DNA of 5,941 bases, taken from positions 1 through 5,941 of the forward strand of contig JACOEF010000492.1 of assembly GCA_024998705.1 (NCBI GenBank). Direction: 5' to 3'. Origin of the DNA: Nitrospira sp. (lineage in GTDB: Bacteria; Nitrospirota; Nitrospiria; Nitrospirales; Nitrospiraceae). Under the pieces are notes generated by a model. That model was not told where the DNA came from and searched no databases. It saw only the letters and a list, made by a program, of their open reading frames with translations. Positions 1 through 5,941 of the stretch are shown here, piece after piece (the stretch's first letter is position 1; every line of letters begins with the position of its first letter). The position numbers and the translations under genes are program-made.

Positions 1-1349
1 CCCCGGTCTTGATAATCCGCGAACATGTCGAAACTGGCGCAGGCCGGCGAGAGTAAGACCACCTCACCGGGCTGCGCCTCGCGAGCAGCAAGCTCCACGG
101 CGTCGCGGAGGGTCGCTGCAGGACGACACCGGTCAAAATCACCCATCGCCGCCTGGATACGACCGGCGGCCTCTCCGATCAAAATCAGCCCTTTTACCCG
201 TTCCCGGATGGCGCCTTCGAGGCGGGAAAAGTCCCCGCCCTTGTCGCGCCCGCCGGCAATCAACCAGATCGGCTGCTCAATGCCTTCGAGCGCTTTCGAC
301 ACCGCATCGACATTGGTACCCTTGGAGTCGTTCACAAAGCGAACCCCGCGACGCTCGCGCACCACCTCCAGGGCATGTTCCAGCCCAGGGAAGGATCGCA
401 GCACGGCGCGAATGGCCTCGATTGAACAACCGCAGAGCAGACCATAGGTCACCGCGGCCATCACATTTTCCACATTGTGAAGTCCGATGAGCCGCATGTC
501 GCTCCGGCGACAGATTTCCTCCCGCCGTCCTCGCACCGTCGTCACGATCAAGTCGCCGTCGAGCACCGTGGCTCCCGCCACACCCGATACCGTCGCGCCA
601 CTCCGGCTGAATCCCAGGACGGTGCCTTTGGTACGCCCGCGAAGCGCAGCCACCCGCGCGTCATCGAGATTGAACAGCGAATAGTCCCCGGCCGTCTGAT
701 TGGCGAAGATGTTGGATTTCGCCGCCACATAGTCATCCACCGAGGCATAGCGGTCCATATGATCCAACGTCACATTCAGAATCGCCCCGATCCAGGGGTG
801 GAACTGTTCGATCGTCTCGAGCTGGAAGCTGGAGACTTCCAACACCACATACTCATAGGGTGCGTCCGGTCCCGTCTTCGCTTGGACAGAGGCCAAGGCC
901 GCCTCGCTCGCCGCAATTCCTAGATTGCCCCCGACAAACGCGCGTTTCCCACTCTCCTGTAAAAACTTGCCGATCAACGTCACGGTCGTGCTCTTCCCGT
1001 TAGTCCCGGTCACGGCTACCACCGGCGCCGTTAAAAAGCGGGACGCCAGTTCCAGTTCTCCGATGACCCGAACTCCGCGCGCGCGCACACGATTGAGCGC
1101 ATCGAGATGAGTCGGCACACCCGGACTGATCACGACGAGATCGGCCCCTTCGAGCGCGGACTCGTACTGCGCCCCCACCTTCACGGCGATGCTCGACTGG
1201 TCCACCTGCGACAGGATGGCGGCAAGTTCGCGCGACTCCTTCCGGTCGGCCAGGGTCACGCGAGCCCCGAGATGGTTCAACAGGCGCGCCGCCCCCACTC
1301 CGCTTCGGGCCAATCCGACGACCGTCACCTGGAGATCTTTCACGTCCAC
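1..1349 (-). CDS. murD: MurD, UDP-N-acetylmuramoyl-L-alanine--D-glutamate ligase (C-terminus cut by window edge)
   Basis: Cytoplasmic ATP-dependent ligase (EC 6.3.2.9) that adds D-glutamate to UDP-MurNAc-L-Ala. Reading the minus strand from GTG at 1349 gives 449 uninterrupted residues to the window edge. The N-terminal Rossmann-like UDP-binding segment is VVGLARSG (10-17). The ATP P-loop is GTNGKST (115-121). The central domain has EVSSFQLE (171-178), NVTLDHMDR (192-200) and the probable carbamylated lysine K211 in AAKSNIF. The C-terminal domain has NDSKGTN (340-346), AGGRDKG (365-371) and LSPACASFD (433-441). That last motif normally lies about 20-25 residues from the end, so only about 15 residues should be missing. 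The GTG start is favoured because an AGGTGA Shine-Dalgarno lies 6 nt upstream and an in-frame stop lies just above it; GTG at 1343 is a poorer alternative. It starts 10 bp after the mraY stop. Oddity: the usual His-Arg after the central domain reads His-Ala (325-326). Family identity is near certain. Confidence 0.96.
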   Translation of the reverse strand, partial: MDVKDLQVTVVGLARSGVGAARLLNHLGARVTLADRKESRELAAILSQVDQSSIAVKVGAQYESALEGADLVVISPGVPTHLDALNRVRARGVRVIGELELASRFLTAPVVAVTGTNGKSTTVTLIGKFLQESGKRAFVGGNLGIAASEAALASVQAKTGPDAPYEYVVLEVSSFQLETIEQFHPWIGAILNVTLDHMDRYASVDDYVAAKSNIFANQTAGDYSLFNLDDARVAALRGRTKGTVLGFSRSGATVSGVAGATVLDGDLIVTTVRGRREEICRRSDMRLIGLHNVENVMAAVTYGLLCGCSIEAIRAVLRSFPGLEHALEVVRERRGVRFVNDSKGTNVDAVSKALEGIEQPIWLIAGGRDKGGDFSRLEGAIRERVKGLILIGEAAGRIQAAMGDFDRCRPAATLRDAVELAAREAQPGEVVLLSPACASFDMFADYQDR

Positions 1350-1355
1350 TGATAG

Positions 1356-1361
1356 TCACCT
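1356..1361 (-). promoter_or_regulatory. Shine-Dalgarno sequence for murD
   Basis: The minus strand reads AGGTGA here, 6 nt before the GTG at 1349, and it overlaps the mraY stop codon (1362-1360). It supports GTG 1349 over GTG 1343. It also argues against the other-frame GTG at 1359, which opens a shadow reading frame. Ribosomes ending mraY would stop on this site, which fits translational coupling (inference). Confidence 0.75.
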
Positions 1362-2436
1362 ACCGTAATTTGAGCGTGCTCAAGCTGAGCAGCGCCAACA
1401 AAATAGCAATGATCCACAAACGCACAACCACCTTCGGCTCATCCCACCCCTTCATCTCAAAATGATGGTGAATGGGCGCCATATTGAAGATACGTTTTCC
1501 CCGGAGCTTATAGGATCCCACCTGCAGGATGACCGACAACGCTTCGATGACGAAGACGCCGCCAACCAGGAGGAGCAGCAGCTCATGTTTGCTGATCGCG
1601 GCCACGGTACCGAGTGCCGCCCCCAGCGGGAGTGATCCTACGTCGCCCATGAAGACAGAGGCCGGATAGGTGTTGAACCACAAGAAGCCCAGACTGGATC
1701 CCAGGATGGCTCCGGTAAAAATGGCGATTTCCCCCGCACCTTCAATGTAGGGGATAAGCAAATATTCGGCCATCACACGGTTTCCGGTCACATAGGCCAC
1801 GATCGTATACGCCAGCGAGGCGATCATGACCGGACCGATCGCCAAGCCATCGAGGCCATCCGTCAAATTGACGGCGTTGGAGCTGCCGACAATGACAAGA
1901 ATGACGAACACGATGTAGAACCAGCCAAGATCGGGCGTGAAAAATTTGAAGAACGGGACACTGAGTTTCGTCGTATAGCCGGGCAGCGTGTAGAGAAAGA
2001 CGCCGATCGTCAGCGCGACCAGAATCTGGCAGGTGAATTTTTGTGCCGCCGAGAGGCCCTTCGATTGGCGCTTGATGAACTTGAGGTAGTCGTCCGCGAA
2101 CCCGATCGCGCCGAAGCCCACCGTCGCCATCACCACCAGCCACACATACCGGTTGGTCATGTCGGCCCACAACAACGTGGACAACACCACCGCAAAAATA
2201 ATGAGAATCCCGCCCATCGTCGGTGTGCCGCTTTTGGCCATGTGCCGCTTCGGCCCATCGTCGCGAATTTGCTGGCCGAGCTTAATCTCCTGCAATTTGC
2301 GGATGACCCAGGGAGCCATCACAAACGCGATCAAAAACGCCGTGACCGCCGCATAGATAATCCGGAAGCTTTGGTACCGAAAGACGTTCAGGAATGAAAA
2401 CTGTGTATGAAGGGGGTAGAGCCAGTTGTATAACAT
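1360..2436 (-). CDS. mraY: MraY, phospho-N-acetylmuramoyl-pentapeptide-transferase
   Basis: Integral inner-membrane enzyme (EC 2.7.8.13) that transfers phospho-MurNAc-pentapeptide from UDP to undecaprenyl phosphate, making lipid I. The 358 residues are the full family length (about 360 in E. coli), and N- and C-termini both align with the E. coli protein as I remember it. Visible family motifs are GTPTMGG (70-76), the catalytic Asp pair in GFADDY (112-117), [10 protein letters not shown] (190-199), [16 protein letters not shown] (254-269) and the histidine motif APIHHHFE (320-327). Many hydrophobic stretches fit the ten-helix topology, for example 27-44, 77-90, 97-114, 136-150, 171-187 and 285-306. 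The ATG at 2436 gives the typical start MLYNWLYPL, although no good Shine-Dalgarno precedes it: only TAGG directly abutting the ATG. It follows murF after a 64-bp spacer with an inverted repeat and is followed 10 bp later by murD. No key residue is missing. Confidence 0.98.
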   Translation of the reverse strand: MLYNWLYPLHTQFSFLNVFRYQSFRIIYAAVTAFLIAFVMAPWVIRKLQEIKLGQQIRDDGPKRHMAKSGTPTMGGILIIFAVVLSTLLWADMTNRYVWLVVMATVGFGAIGFADDYLKFIKRQSKGLSAAQKFTCQILVALTIGVFLYTLPGYTTKLSVPFFKFFTPDLGWFYIVFVILVIVGSSNAVNLTDGLDGLAIGPVMIASLAYTIVAYVTGNRVMAEYLLIPYIEGAGEIAIFTGAILGSSLGFLWFNTYPASVFMGDVGSLPLGAALGTVAAISKHELLLLLVGGVFVIEALSVILQVGSYKLRGKRIFNMAPIHHHFEMKGWDEPKVVVRLWIIAILLALLSLSTLKLR

Positions 2437-2450
2437 CCTACGGCATCTTT

Positions 2451-2471
2451 GCCCGCCATAGATCAGCGGGC
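2451..2471 (-). other. Small GC-rich inverted repeat in the murF-mraY spacer
   Basis: The arms are GCCCGC (minus strand 2471-2466) and GCGGGC (2456-2451), a perfect 6-bp stem around a 9-nt loop. It sits in the only non-coding gap of note and its 3' arm ends 14 nt before the mraY ATG. No U-run follows (the next bases are AAAGATGCC), so it is not a canonical intrinsic terminator. It could be a leader hairpin affecting mraY translation, an mRNA-processing or stability element, or chance in a GC-rich gap. A 6-bp stem is weak evidence. Confidence 0.35.
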
Positions 2472-2500
2472 CTTAAAGTTCCTGTGTGTGTGCCTGCCGA

Positions 2501-3964
2501 CTAGCAAGCCTTTCGTGCGACCCGTCGTATTCCCGTCACGGCATCAACGACCTGTTCCATGCGCATCCCCCGAGAGGCCTTGACCAGCACCACGTCGCCT
2601 TGCCGGACCATTCGAGCGAGGGCAACGGCTGCCGCCGCCGCATCGGGCAATTCCGTGATGCGATCGGACGCCATCCCGGCCTGCCGGGCTCCTTCGGCCA
2701 ATTCTCGTCCCAATACACCGCAGGCCAGCAGATGTCCGATCCCTTGCGCGGCCAGAAACGCCCCCACTTCCCGGTGCATCCGCTTGCTGTCCGTGCCCAG
2801 TTCGAGCATGTCCCCCAGCGCCGCGATCGACCGTTTTCCACGGCCCAGCTCCGCCAGCAGTTGAACGGCCGCTTTCATCGAGGCCGGATTCGCGTTGTAG
2901 CAATCGTTGATCACCTGCACTCCGTGGGAGAGGCTGATCTGCGATCGCATCGCGGCCGGACGAAACTTCGCCAGCCCTTCGGCGATGGCCACCCCCGATA
3001 ACCCCAGTGCGTACCCGACCGCAGCTGCCGCGAGGGCATTGCTCACGTTGTGTTGTCCCTGCGTCCGGATGCGAATTTCAGTCTGGCGACTTTTCCCCGG
3101 CACTACCAGGCCGAACACCGTTCCGCCTTTTTCATCGACCCGAATATTGTCCGCACGGATGGCGGCTTTGGGAGAGACCCCGAATGCCACGACCCGGCAC
3201 TGCGCACGGGCCGCAAGATAATCAAAGTATTCATCGTCGGCATTCAAGACCACGGCCCCGTCCTGCGGCAAATGATCGAGCAACTCGGCTTTGGCCTGCG
3301 CAGACCCTTCCATGCTGCCGAAAAACTCCAAATGATCCGGGCCGATGTTGGTAATCACACCGATGGTCGGTCTCGCGATTTCACACAGCCGGGTGGTCTG
3401 CCCCTGCTGATCCCCACCCATTTCGATCACCGCGGCCTGATGGCGGGCCGCCAACTGAAACAAAGTCTGCGGAACTCCGATGCGATTATTTAGGTTTCCC
3501 TCGGTCTTCAGCGTTTTCCAGCGCTGTGCGACCACCTGGGCAACCATTTCCTTCGTCGTCGTCTTGCCGTTGCTCCCGGTGATGGCGATCACCGGAATGG
3601 GAAACCGGTTTCGATAGTGCGTGGCCAAGCGCTGATACGCTTCGAGCGTATCTCGCACCCCCAGCAACATGGGCACGCCGGCACGCTTCGGCGTCGGCGG
3701 CAAGTGATAGTCCTCTTGCACGATTGCGCAGACCGCACCCTGGGCGAGCGCCTTCGGCACGAACGCATGCGCGTCAAATCGTTCGCCCTGAAAGGCGATG
3801 AAGAGATCACCTTTTCGCACCAGCCGCGAATCGGTCACCACACGACGAATTCGTTGCTTCAAGTCCTGAGATGTGACGCCGGCCGGCGGCCTAGCACTCA
3901 AGACTTCACAGATTTCTTCTACCGTAAAGAGCGCCGTCACGCCACGATTCCCATGCTCCCGCAT
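2501..3964 (-). CDS. murF: MurF, UDP-N-acetylmuramoyl-tripeptide--D-alanyl-D-alanine ligase
   Basis: Cytoplasmic ligase (EC 6.3.2.10) that joins D-Ala-D-Ala to UDP-MurNAc-tripeptide, completing the pentapeptide used by MraY. It has 487 residues, slightly longer than E. coli MurF (about 450). The N-terminal substrate domain includes FTVEEI (13-18), VTDSR (43-47) and GDLFIAFQGERFDAH (52-66). The P-loop is GSNGKTT (130-136), followed by GNLNNRIGVP (156-165). The central domain has EMGG (181-184) and NIGPDHLEFFGS (206-217). The C-terminal domain has HNVSNALAA (305-313), the conserved arginine R340, NDCYNANPASM (353-363), LGDMLELG (383-390) and KASRGMRME (462-470). The ATG at 3964 follows a GAGGGA Shine-Dalgarno lying wholly within the 12-bp murE-murF gap. 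Oddity: the central motif reads EMGGDQQGQ where many homologues have EMG-x-N-x-x-GE; all core catalytic signatures are present. The gene ends at TAG, 64 bp before mraY. Confidence 0.97.
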   Translation of the reverse strand: MREHGNRGVTALFTVEEICEVLSARPPAGVTSQDLKQRIRRVVTDSRLVRKGDLFIAFQGERFDAHAFVPKALAQGAVCAIVQEDYHLPPTPKRAGVPMLLGVRDTLEAYQRLATHYRNRFPIPVIAITGSNGKTTTKEMVAQVVAQRWKTLKTEGNLNNRIGVPQTLFQLAARHQAAVIEMGGDQQGQTTRLCEIARPTIGVITNIGPDHLEFFGSMEGSAQAKAELLDHLPQDGAVVLNADDEYFDYLAARAQCRVVAFGVSPKAAIRADNIRVDEKGGTVFGLVVPGKSRQTEIRIRTQGQHNVSNALAAAAVGYALGLSGVAIAEGLAKFRPAAMRSQISLSHGVQVINDCYNANPASMKAAVQLLAELGRGKRSIAALGDMLELGTDSKRMHREVGAFLAAQGIGHLLACGVLGRELAEGARQAGMASDRITELPDAAAAAVALARMVRQGDVVLVKASRGMRMEQVVDAVTGIRRVARKAC

Positions 3965-3968
3965 GTGT

Positions 3969-3974
3969 TCCCTC
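3969..3974 (-). promoter_or_regulatory. Shine-Dalgarno sequence for murF
   Basis: The minus strand reads GAGGGA 4 nt before the murF ATG at 3964. It lies inside the 12-bp gap after the murE stop (3979-3977). It fixes the murF start and suggests that murE and murF are translated from the same message. Confidence 0.7.
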
Positions 3975-3976
3975 GC

Positions 3977-5485
3977 TCAGGCTCCGGATCGGAGCGCGCC
4001 GATCGTGTCGCGCGCAACTTCCCGATCATCGAAGTGATGTTTCGTGGTTCCCACGATCTGATAATCTTCGTGCCCCTTCCCCGCGATCAACACCATATCC
4101 CCCGACTTCGCCTCACGAATGGCTGTCTCGATGGCCTCCCGACGATCTGCAACCATGCGATACCGGACATGACCTCGGTCCGCCAGCGCCTCTTTCACCC
4201 CGACCTCGACCTCGCGCAAGATCGCAGCAGGATCTTCGGTACGCGGGTTGTCCGAGGTCAGTATCACCACATCACTATACTGCACGGCAGCCCGCCCCAT
4301 CTTCGGACGTTTGGTCCGGTCCCGGTCCCCGCCGCACCCGAAGACGGTGATGATCCGCCCCGTGCGTAGCGCCTGGGCCGCGGTCAACAAACGAACCAGA
4401 GCGTCTTCAGTATGAGCGTAGTCCACCACCACAGAAAAGTCCTGGCCGGCGTCGACCAGTTCGAACCGCCCCGGCACATTCGTGACCGTCTCGACGGCCG
4501 ATCGGACCTGATCGAGCGTCAAGCCTTCATGCAACACCACGCCGATGGCCGCCAAGAGGTTCGACACATTATGCTCTCCGACCAGACGGCTCTTGATCGA
4601 ACAGGTCCCGGCGGGACTGCGCAAGGTGAAGGTGGTGCCGGCCGGCGAAAGCCTCACGCCTTCAGCATAAATGTCGGCCTCCCGGTGCAGGCCATAGGTC
4701 CAAACCGGAACGGTGCACGCCGCACGAATCCGCATACCCCATGGATCATCCACGTTGATGATCGCCCGCTTCCGCTGTTTCACTGCGCCCGCCTTGCCTA
4801 ACCCGACAAAGAGTTTCAGCTTCGCCTGGAAATAGCGCTCCATGTCGAGATGGAAATCCAGGTGATCCTGCGTGAGATGCGTAAAGACAGCGACATCGAA
4901 CTCGGATCCGGCAGTCCGATCCAAGGCCAACGCATGCGACGAAACCTCCATCACCACCGTATCCAACATCGCCTTGCGCATTCGTGCAAATAATTTCTGC
5001 AACTCCAACGCGCCCGGCGTCGTATGCGAGGCGGGAATCGACTCCTTCCCGACGAGATACGCGACCGTTCCAATGAGCCCAACCTGCCGCTGCGCGGCTT
5101 CCAGCATGGTTTTCACGACATAGGTTGTCGTGGTCTTCCCATTAGTCCCCGTGACGCCGACCATCCGCAACGAAGAAGACGGATCGCCATAGAATCGGCT
5201 GCCGAGAATCCCGAGTGCCGCGCGTGAGTCCTCCACGCGGACGCAAGGAGTCGCACCGACTTCTCCGCTTCGCTGCACCACGACGGCCGCCGCCCCTGCC
5301 GCAACAACAGAGGCCAGAAACTGATGGCCATCGACACGCTCCCCCGGCACAGCCACGAACAGCGACCCGGGCCCCGCCTTCCTGGAATCGTCAGTCAGGT
5401 CAGTAATGGTCACCCGCTGGTCTCCAGTCCGTTCCAGCACTCCGAGGCGCCCATGTATCGGGCTGATCAATTCATCAAGTGTCAT
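3977..5485 (-). CDS. murE: MurE, UDP-N-acetylmuramoyl-L-alanyl-D-glutamate--2,6-diaminopimelate ligase
   Basis: Cytoplasmic ligase that adds the third stem-peptide residue to UDP-MurNAc-L-Ala-D-Glu. DNPR (412-415, numbered from ATG 5485) is the known meso-diaminopimelate signature, so EC 6.3.2.13 rather than the lysine enzyme is predicted. Other motifs: TDDSR (31-35) and GSLFVAVPG (40-48) in the UDP-binding domain; P-loop GTNGKTTT (113-120); HTTPGALEL (154-162); EVSSHAL (180-186); LTQDHLDFH (204-212); probable carbamylated lysine K222 in AKLKLF; HNVSN (305-309); NVPGRFE (336-342); VDYAHTEDAL (354-363); FGCGGDRD (382-389); AGKGHEDYQ (468-476). From ATG 5485 the protein is 502 residues, close to E. 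coli (495), and begins MTLDELI as MurE proteins typically do. That start sits one base after the ftsI stop (TGA-T-ATG), a coupling arrangement. ATG 5527 would add 14 Trp/Arg-containing residues and overlap ftsI by 41 bp. Neither start has a strong Shine-Dalgarno, so the exact start is open. Confidence 0.97.
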   Translation of the reverse strand: MTLDELISPIHGRLGVLERTGDQRVTITDLTDDSRKAGPGSLFVAVPGERVDGHQFLASVVAAGAAAVVVQRSGEVGATPCVRVEDSRAALGILGSRFYGDPSSSLRMVGVTGTNGKTTTTYVVKTMLEAAQRQVGLIGTVAYLVGKESIPASHTTPGALELQKLFARMRKAMLDTVVMEVSSHALALDRTAGSEFDVAVFTHLTQDHLDFHLDMERYFQAKLKLFVGLGKAGAVKQRKRAIINVDDPWGMRIRAACTVPVWTYGLHREADIYAEGVRLSPAGTTFTLRSPAGTCSIKSRLVGEHNVSNLLAAIGVVLHEGLTLDQVRSAVETVTNVPGRFELVDAGQDFSVVVDYAHTEDALVRLLTAAQALRTGRIITVFGCGGDRDRTKRPKMGRAAVQYSDVVILTSDNPRTEDPAAILREVEVGVKEALADRGHVRYRMVADRREAIETAIREAKSGDMVLIAGKGHEDYQIVGTTKHHFDDREVARDTIGALRSGA

Positions 5486-5486
5486 A

Positions 5487-5941
5487 TCAGGATTCAAGTC
5501 CGGCCATCGCCAGCTTAACCGGCTCATCTACCGCCACACCCAGATAGTTGAGCACTTGCTCACCGACACGACGGAATACCGGCGCCGCAACGACACCGCC
5601 CCAGCCCTCGCCGCGGGGTTCGTCGATCACGACGATCATCGCCAACCGCGGATCTTCCGCCGGCACATAGCCAAGAAACGACCCGACCAGCAACGTGGAG
5701 GAATAGGCACCGGTGCGGGGATCAACCTTTTGAGCCGTTCCGGTCTTGCCGGCCACCCGAAAGCCTGGAATAGCCGCTTTCGCTCCGGTCCCGCCGGTGA
5801 CCACGCCCTCCAGCAAGGTCGTCATCGTCCTCGCCGTATCGGAAGAAATAACCCGCCGCTTCGCCTGCGGCATGGTTTGCGCCACCAATTGCCCCTTGGC
5901 ATTCCGGACTTCCGAGACCACGTAAGGCTTCATCAAGACGC
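5487..5941 (-). CDS. ftsI: Class B penicillin-binding protein, FtsI/PBP3 type (C-terminal end only)
   Basis: The last 150 codons of a septal peptidoglycan transpeptidase; the N-terminus, membrane anchor and the SxxK and SxN active-site motifs lie beyond 5941. The third penicillin-binding motif, KTGT, is at 5747-5736 within RVAGKTGTAQK (61-71 of the visible part). It is preceded by VLMKPYVVSEV (1-11) and RRVISSDTA (28-36). It is followed by VGSFLGYVPAEDPR (85-98), VVIDEPRG (103-110) and GGVVAAPVFR (114-123), all typical of the family C-terminus. No PASTA domain follows; the protein ends 18 residues after the usual NYLG. The first visible in-frame codons are interior sequence, not a start. FtsI is favoured over other class B PBPs because ftsI immediately precedes murE in dcw clusters. 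In the cell it acts periplasmically at the septum with FtsW. A SpoVD-like paralogue cannot be excluded from this fragment, but SpoVD normally carries PASTA. Confidence 0.92.
   Translation of the reverse strand, partial: VLMKPYVVSEVRNAKGQLVAQTMPQAKRRVISSDTARTMTTLLEGVVTGGTGAKAAIPGFRVAGKTGTAQKVDPRTGAYSSTLLVGSFLGYVPAEDPRLAMIVVIDEPRGEGWGGVVAAPVFRRVGEQVLNYLGVAVDEPVKLAMAGLES

Noticed and set aside
477..923. 148-codon plus-strand open frame antisense to murD
   Set aside because: It is fully inside murD with no recognisable domain or upstream signal, and its composition is that of a reverse-strand shadow.
1000..1359. 119-codon minus-strand frame starting with GTG at 1359
   Set aside because: It overlaps the murD start in another frame. 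The murD frame carries all the family motifs and the Shine-Dalgarno fits GTG 1349, so this is a shadow.
2437..2480. Possible intrinsic terminator between murF and mraY
   Set aside because: The stem is only 6 bp and is followed by AAAGATGCC rather than a U-run. A terminator would also cut an operon whose downstream genes are essential.
2483..2492. (CA)5 dinucleotide run just after the murF stop (TG on the plus strand)
   Set aside because: Five units is too short to infer phase variation, and it is in a spacer where slippage would not change a reading frame.
2486..3001. 171-codon plus-strand frame starting in the murF-mraY spacer
   Set aside because: It is the most tempting antisense candidate because it begins in non-coding sequence. 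However, it runs opposite the conserved C-terminal domain of murF, has no clear Shine-Dalgarno and matches no family.
3617..4369. 250-codon plus-strand open frame antisense to the murF-murE junction
   Set aside because: It lies opposite two unmistakable ligase genes, its translation resembles no family and it is rich in Arg, His and Pro. This is the usual antisense shadow of GC-rich codon use.

Overview
The window is a run of peptidoglycan-precursor and cell-division genes, all on the minus strand. It is the classic dcw (division and cell wall) cluster order, read from high to low coordinates: ftsI (3' end only), murE, murF, mraY, murD (C-terminus cut by the window edge). Almost every base is coding. 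There are no RNA genes, mobile elements, CRISPR arrays or cargo genes, and no recognisable promoter.

Layout, in transcription order. 5941-5487 holds the last 150 codons of a class B penicillin-binding protein (FtsI type) with its KTGT motif. 5485-3977 is murE, whose start nearly abuts the ftsI stop (TGA-T-ATG). 3964-2501 is murF, 12 bp after murE with a clear Shine-Dalgarno sequence in that gap. A 64-bp spacer, the only real one in the window, carries a small GC-rich inverted repeat. 2436-1360 is mraY, and 1349-1 is murD, which starts at GTG behind a good Shine-Dalgarno sequence. The tight spacing and shared direction suggest one polycistronic transcript; ftsW, murG and murC would be expected beyond position 1.

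How the genes work together. MurD adds D-Glu to UDP-MurNAc-L-Ala. MurE adds the third residue, predicted to be meso-diaminopimelate from its DNPR motif. MurF adds D-Ala-D-Ala. MraY then moves phospho-MurNAc-pentapeptide to undecaprenyl phosphate to make lipid I. FtsI cross-links the finished wall at the septum. Three paralogous Mur ligases therefore lie in one window and can be compared directly.

Organism. A moderately GC-rich genome with a meso-DAP-type MurE and a standard dcw cluster suggests a Gram-negative bacterium. The style of the MurF and MurD sequences makes me think of Nitrospirota (Nitrospira-like) or a deltaproteobacterial-type lineage. This is an impression from memory, not a search result.

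I found no undescribed system. The points worth checking are substitutions at normally conserved Mur ligase positions (MurD His-Ala in place of His-Arg; variant MurF central-domain motifs), the murF-mraY spacer hairpin, and the murE start.
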